The notes below the pieces were generated by a model. The model ran no database searches. It was not told the origin of the DNA and saw only the letters and a list, made by a program, of their open reading frames with translations. From Desulfarculaceae bacterium (GTDB lineage: Bacteria > Desulfobacterota > Desulfobacteria > Desulfobacterales > Desulfobacteraceae), in assembly GCA_021737205.1 (NCBI GenBank), contig JAIPEK010000075.1, forward strand, positions 1-8,995: a stretch of DNA of 8,995 nucleotides, read 5' to 3'. The position numbers and the translations under genes are program-made. Below are positions 6,854 to 8,995 of this stretch, piece by piece (position 1 is the stretch's first letter; every line of letters starts with the position of its first letter).

Positions 6854-6882
6854 ATAATACCACGAGCCGGTTTGTAAGGCAA
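6854..6882 (-). promoter_or_regulatory. Leftward promoter of the DUF4258/YgiT pair
   Basis: On the minus strand, TTGCCT (complement of 6877-6882) and TATTAT (complement of 6854-6859) are 17 bp apart, with an extended -10 TGG just before the latter. The start point would be near 6847, giving a leader of about 26 nt. Two AAGGCA direct repeats (6876-6881 and 6884-6889, plus-strand reading) overlap the -35 and could be a regulator site. A lone TATAAT further upstream (complement of 6892-6897) has no good -35. Confidence 0.5.
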
Positions 6883-6929
6883 CAAGGCAGAATTATATCC
6901 TGATTGCAGATCAAGGATCGGTAACACTC

Positions 6930-6958
6930 TTGACACAATCGGCCTCAGCGGGTAGATA
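6930..6958 (+). promoter_or_regulatory. Rightward promoter of the AAA ATPase gene
   Basis: A perfect -35 TTGACA (6930-6935) is followed after 17 bp by a weak -10 TAGATA (6953-6958). Transcription would start around 6965, about 30 nt before the ATG. The strong -35 with a weak -10 is compatible with control by a regulator, but none is identified. Confidence 0.45.
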
Positions 6959-6962
6959 AATG

Positions 6963-6983
6963 GAATGATTTTACATATCATTC
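6963..6983. repeat. Inverted repeat in the ATPase leader, possible operator
   Basis: GAATGAT (6963-6969) and ATCATTC (6977-6983) are perfect 7-bp inverted arms around TTTACAT. The pair sits at the predicted transcription start and just before the AGGGAAGGA ribosome binding site. It could be a repressor site or a weak mRNA hairpin. Confidence 0.4.
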
Positions 6984-6996
6984 AGGGAAGGAAAAC

Positions 6997-8847
6997 ATGA
7001 ACCCGTTCGGTACCAGCCGAGTGGATACCCCGTTCCAGGACCATGTGGACCTGGAAGATGTTTTCAGGGATCAGTTCACCCGGCTCAAGTCGATCATCGA
7101 CGAGATCGGTGCGGATCCCAATCATCAGTCCCGCGGCGTGATTCTGGCCGGGGAGCCGGGTGCCGGGAAAACCCATCTGATAATGCGCCTTGCCAGGGAA
7201 AAAATCAGCAGCAACCGCATTCTCTTTATCCGCCAGCCGAACAATCCGGATGCGATCCTCTTTCATATCTACACCCGGATCATCGAATCTCTGGTGGAAA
7301 ATGTCCCCGGAACAGGCTTCACCCAGATCGAATATCTTCTGGCCAAAAGTTTTTCCAGAATATTCATCAAAGATGCGGACAACTACAAAAATCCCAGTGC
7401 CAAGATGCGTTCCATCCGACAGACTCTGTCAGAGGATCACCTGAACCTGTACCGGCGGATCGGCGCGCAGAGTACGGAAAAGCGGCGAAAAAACTGGCGG
7501 ACCATTGAAAACCGGATCGTGGAATGGTGGAGCGCAACCAGCGGATGGGGCCTGGGCGCCAAGATCCTGAAAGCGTTCATCAAATACTGTTCGTATACGG
7601 ATCTTTCCAGAAGGGAGATTATACGGCGGTGGCTGACCGGCAATGAACTGTCCGCGGACGAGATTCGGAAAACCGGGCTGGAAAATCCGGATTCCTCCAC
7701 GGGAACCGAAGAGTTCGCCATGGAGGCCATGAGGGTGCTGGGAAAACTCTCCACACAGGATGAACCCCTTGTGATCGTATTTGATCAGCTCGAAGGCCTG
7801 AAATACAATGAAGAGCTCCTGTTCCGTTTCGGGGAATGCATTAAAGAGGTTTTTACCCATGTGCCGGGCAGCCTGATGGTTTTCAATTTTTTCCCTGACA
7901 GATGGGCCGAGTATTCTGCTGTTTTTGACGAATCCGTTGTCCAGAGAATGTCGAGGGATACGGTGTTCCTCAATCCACCCGCTGCCGAAGAGATGGAACG
8001 GATTCTCAAGCTCAGGGCTTCGAGTTTCGGGGAAGACATCGACGGGATTTTTACACAGAAGGAAAAGACGGCGATCGTCAACTGTACCAATATCCGGACC
8101 ATGCTCAACCGGGCGTCGGACTACTACAAGTTCAAAGTTCAGGGAATCCCCCTTCCAAAAGTCATCACCGGATTCGAAGATGAAATTAGAAATGAAATCG
8201 CAGGGCTCAAAAAAGAAGTGGAACGGCTCAAGGCGTATCTCGACATCGAGGTTCCCACGTTCAGCAGGCAGAAAGATGCAATGCGGATGCAGTCGCTGGT
8301 CCGGGCGTACCGGAAAAACCTGGAAAAAGAAATCAAAGAAACCATGGTGATCAGTGATTCGGATGACGCGGGAAAACTGGATACGGTGGTCCGGGCCCTG
8401 AACCGCAAAAACGGCATGCAGGTGGGCAGAATACGGCACAAGGGCCGGAAACTTCCCGATCATATCCTGGTCAGGGAGGGGAATCAGCCGAAAGCGGCAG
8501 CCGGATTTCTCCATGCAGGGGGCAGATCATTCTACGCCCGCCTGAAAAATTTCAACGATCTTGCAGCCGACTATACCGATGTCCAATTCCTTGTGCTCCG
8601 GGATCAACGCGTATCCACCATCCGTTCGAGAAAATCCTTGGACGAGATCAACCGGCTCAATGCTTCCGGTAACGGGAAATTCCGGATTATGGACGAAGAA
8701 GCCCGCCTGTCGCTTGAAACCGTCTACCGCATTGTTACCGACATACAGAACCGGGACCTGGAGATCGGCCTGGACGCAGCCGCTAGAGAGATCCGGAACT
8801 TTTACAGGGAGTCGTGGATCTCTATGCTGCTTATGGAAGGGGGGTGA
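6997..8847 (+). CDS. AAA-type ATPase with coiled coil and unrecognised C-terminal domain
   Basis: A 616-residue soluble protein. The Walker A motif is GEPGAGKT (52-59). The Walker B-like strand is LVIVFDQLEG with D263 and E266, of the DxxE kind seen in ORC/Cdc6-, ExeA- and STAND-like ATPases. A likely sensor-2/lid helix region contains NIRTMLNRA (365-373). Between the Walker motifs lies a long helical, tryptophan-containing insertion (about 130-235). A coiled coil (about 393-416, EIAGLKKEVERLKAYL) links to a basic helical stretch and then an alpha/beta domain (about 450-616) with several strands (MQVGRIRH, DHILVRE, VQFLVLRD) alternating with helices. I do not recognise this last domain. GGAAGGA ends 4 nt before the ATG and supports the start. 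The gene is monocistronic in the window, diverging from the DUF4258/YgiT pair. A role in nucleic-acid handling or defence is possible by architecture only. Confidence 0.82.
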   Translation: MNPFGTSRVDTPFQDHVDLEDVFRDQFTRLKSIIDEIGADPNHQSRGVILAGEPGAGKTHLIMRLAREKISSNRILFIRQPNNPDAILFHIYTRIIESLVENVPGTGFTQIEYLLAKSFSRIFIKDADNYKNPSAKMRSIRQTLSEDHLNLYRRIGAQSTEKRRKNWRTIENRIVEWWSATSGWGLGAKILKAFIKYCSYTDLSRREIIRRWLTGNELSADEIRKTGLENPDSSTGTEEFAMEAMRVLGKLSTQDEPLVIVFDQLEGLKYNEELLFRFGECIKEVFTHVPGSLMVFNFFPDRWAEYSAVFDESVVQRMSRDTVFLNPPAAEEMERILKLRASSFGEDIDGIFTQKEKTAIVNCTNIRTMLNRASDYYKFKVQGIPLPKVITGFEDEIRNEIAGLKKEVERLKAYLDIEVPTFSRQKDAMRMQSLVRAYRKNLEKEIKETMVISDSDDAGKLDTVVRALNRKNGMQVGRIRHKGRKLPDHILVREGNQPKAAAGFLHAGGRSFYARLKNFNDLAADYTDVQFLVLRDQRVSTIRSRKSLDEINRLNASGNGKFRIMDEEARLSLETVYRIVTDIQNRDLEIGLDAAAREIRNFYRESWISMLLMEGG

Positions 8848-8915
8848 GCCGGATTCCACCAAAAGGGTATGTTTATCTATGGTTTTAACCGACACTACTT
8901 TTGGATGTGTCATGA

Positions 8916-8995
8916 TCAAACGGTTTCTTCAGCTTCTTCCAGCGGTTGCGTGTTTCTGGACTCGAATTTTTCCTTGAGTTTGGCAAGAGAAATGA
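8916..8995 (-). CDS. C-terminal end of an unknown leftward gene (partial)
   Basis: Read from the right edge on the minus strand, one frame is open for 25 codons to a TGA (complement of 8916-8918). It includes SLAKLKEKFESRN and ends PLEEAEETV. The charged, helix-forming composition looks like a true protein tail; the other minus frame here is lysine/serine-rich and less natural. The gene converges on the AAA ATPase, 68 bp away. Too little is present to name a family. Confidence 0.55.
   Translation of the reverse strand, partial: ISLAKLKEKFESRNTQPLEEAEETV

Noticed and set aside
6822..6938. Upstream start for the DUF4258 protein, adding 39 residues
   Set aside because: The extra residues look non-coding, lie across the best promoter, and have no good ribosome binding site.
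7429..8514. Long minus-strand open frame (361 codons) inside the ATPase gene
   Set aside because: It is antisense to a gene with clear Walker motifs, has a histidine/proline/phenylalanine-rich shadow composition, and matches no domain.
8859..8904. CCAAAAG/CTTTTGG inverted repeat between the ATPase and the right-edge gene
   Set aside because: The 7-bp A/T-rich arms are 32 bp apart with no T-tract. This is too weak to call a terminator.
8914..8977. Short plus-strand ORF (MIKRFLQLL...) at the right edge
   Set aside because: It has no ribosome binding site, is very short, and overlaps a more natural minus-strand protein tail.

Overview
The window looks like a chromosomal segment of a Desulfobacterota (deltaproteobacterial) anaerobe, probably Desulfobacterales. 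This rests on the gene families (an HBM-type chemoreceptor, a short DUF933/YchF-like paralogue, a YheT-type hydrolase, a DUF4258/YgiT pair), on moderate GC content, and on small low-complexity repeats in the spacers. The taxonomic call is inference from style, not from a marker gene. No rRNA, tRNA, CRISPR array or insertion sequence was seen.

Left part (1-3697, + strand): the last codons of an unidentified upstream gene are followed by a good rho-independent terminator. A gene-free spacer of about 290 bp follows, rich in strong hairpins. A sigma70-type promoter (457-484) then drives a 752-residue methyl-accepting chemotaxis protein. A metallo-beta-lactamase-fold hydrolase with a complete two-metal ligand set starts 21 bp behind it at a TTG codon. 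The two are probably cotranscribed.

Middle (3744-6066): an ATGAAG-type inverted and tandem repeat lies between the convergent MBL gene and a leftward YheT-like alpha/beta hydrolase, and supplies the stop codon of the latter. The hydrolase and the rightward DUF933/YchF-like protein diverge from promoters whose -10 elements occupy almost the same bases. The YchF-like protein keeps the P-loop, the NxxE motif and the C-terminal domain, but has lost the switch/DxxG region.

Right part (6266-8995): a leftward toxin-antitoxin-like pair (DUF4258 protein, then a MqsA-N/YgiT-type zinc-finger protein, overlapping by 11 bp) diverges from a 616-residue AAA-type ATPase. That ATPase carries a coiled coil and an unrecognised alpha/beta C-terminal domain. 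Both sides have credible promoters, and an inverted repeat sits in the ATPase leader. This block is the most accessory-looking part and the best candidate for something undescribed, but the sequence does not prove a functional link between the pair and the ATPase. The C-terminal end of an unknown leftward gene enters at the right edge.
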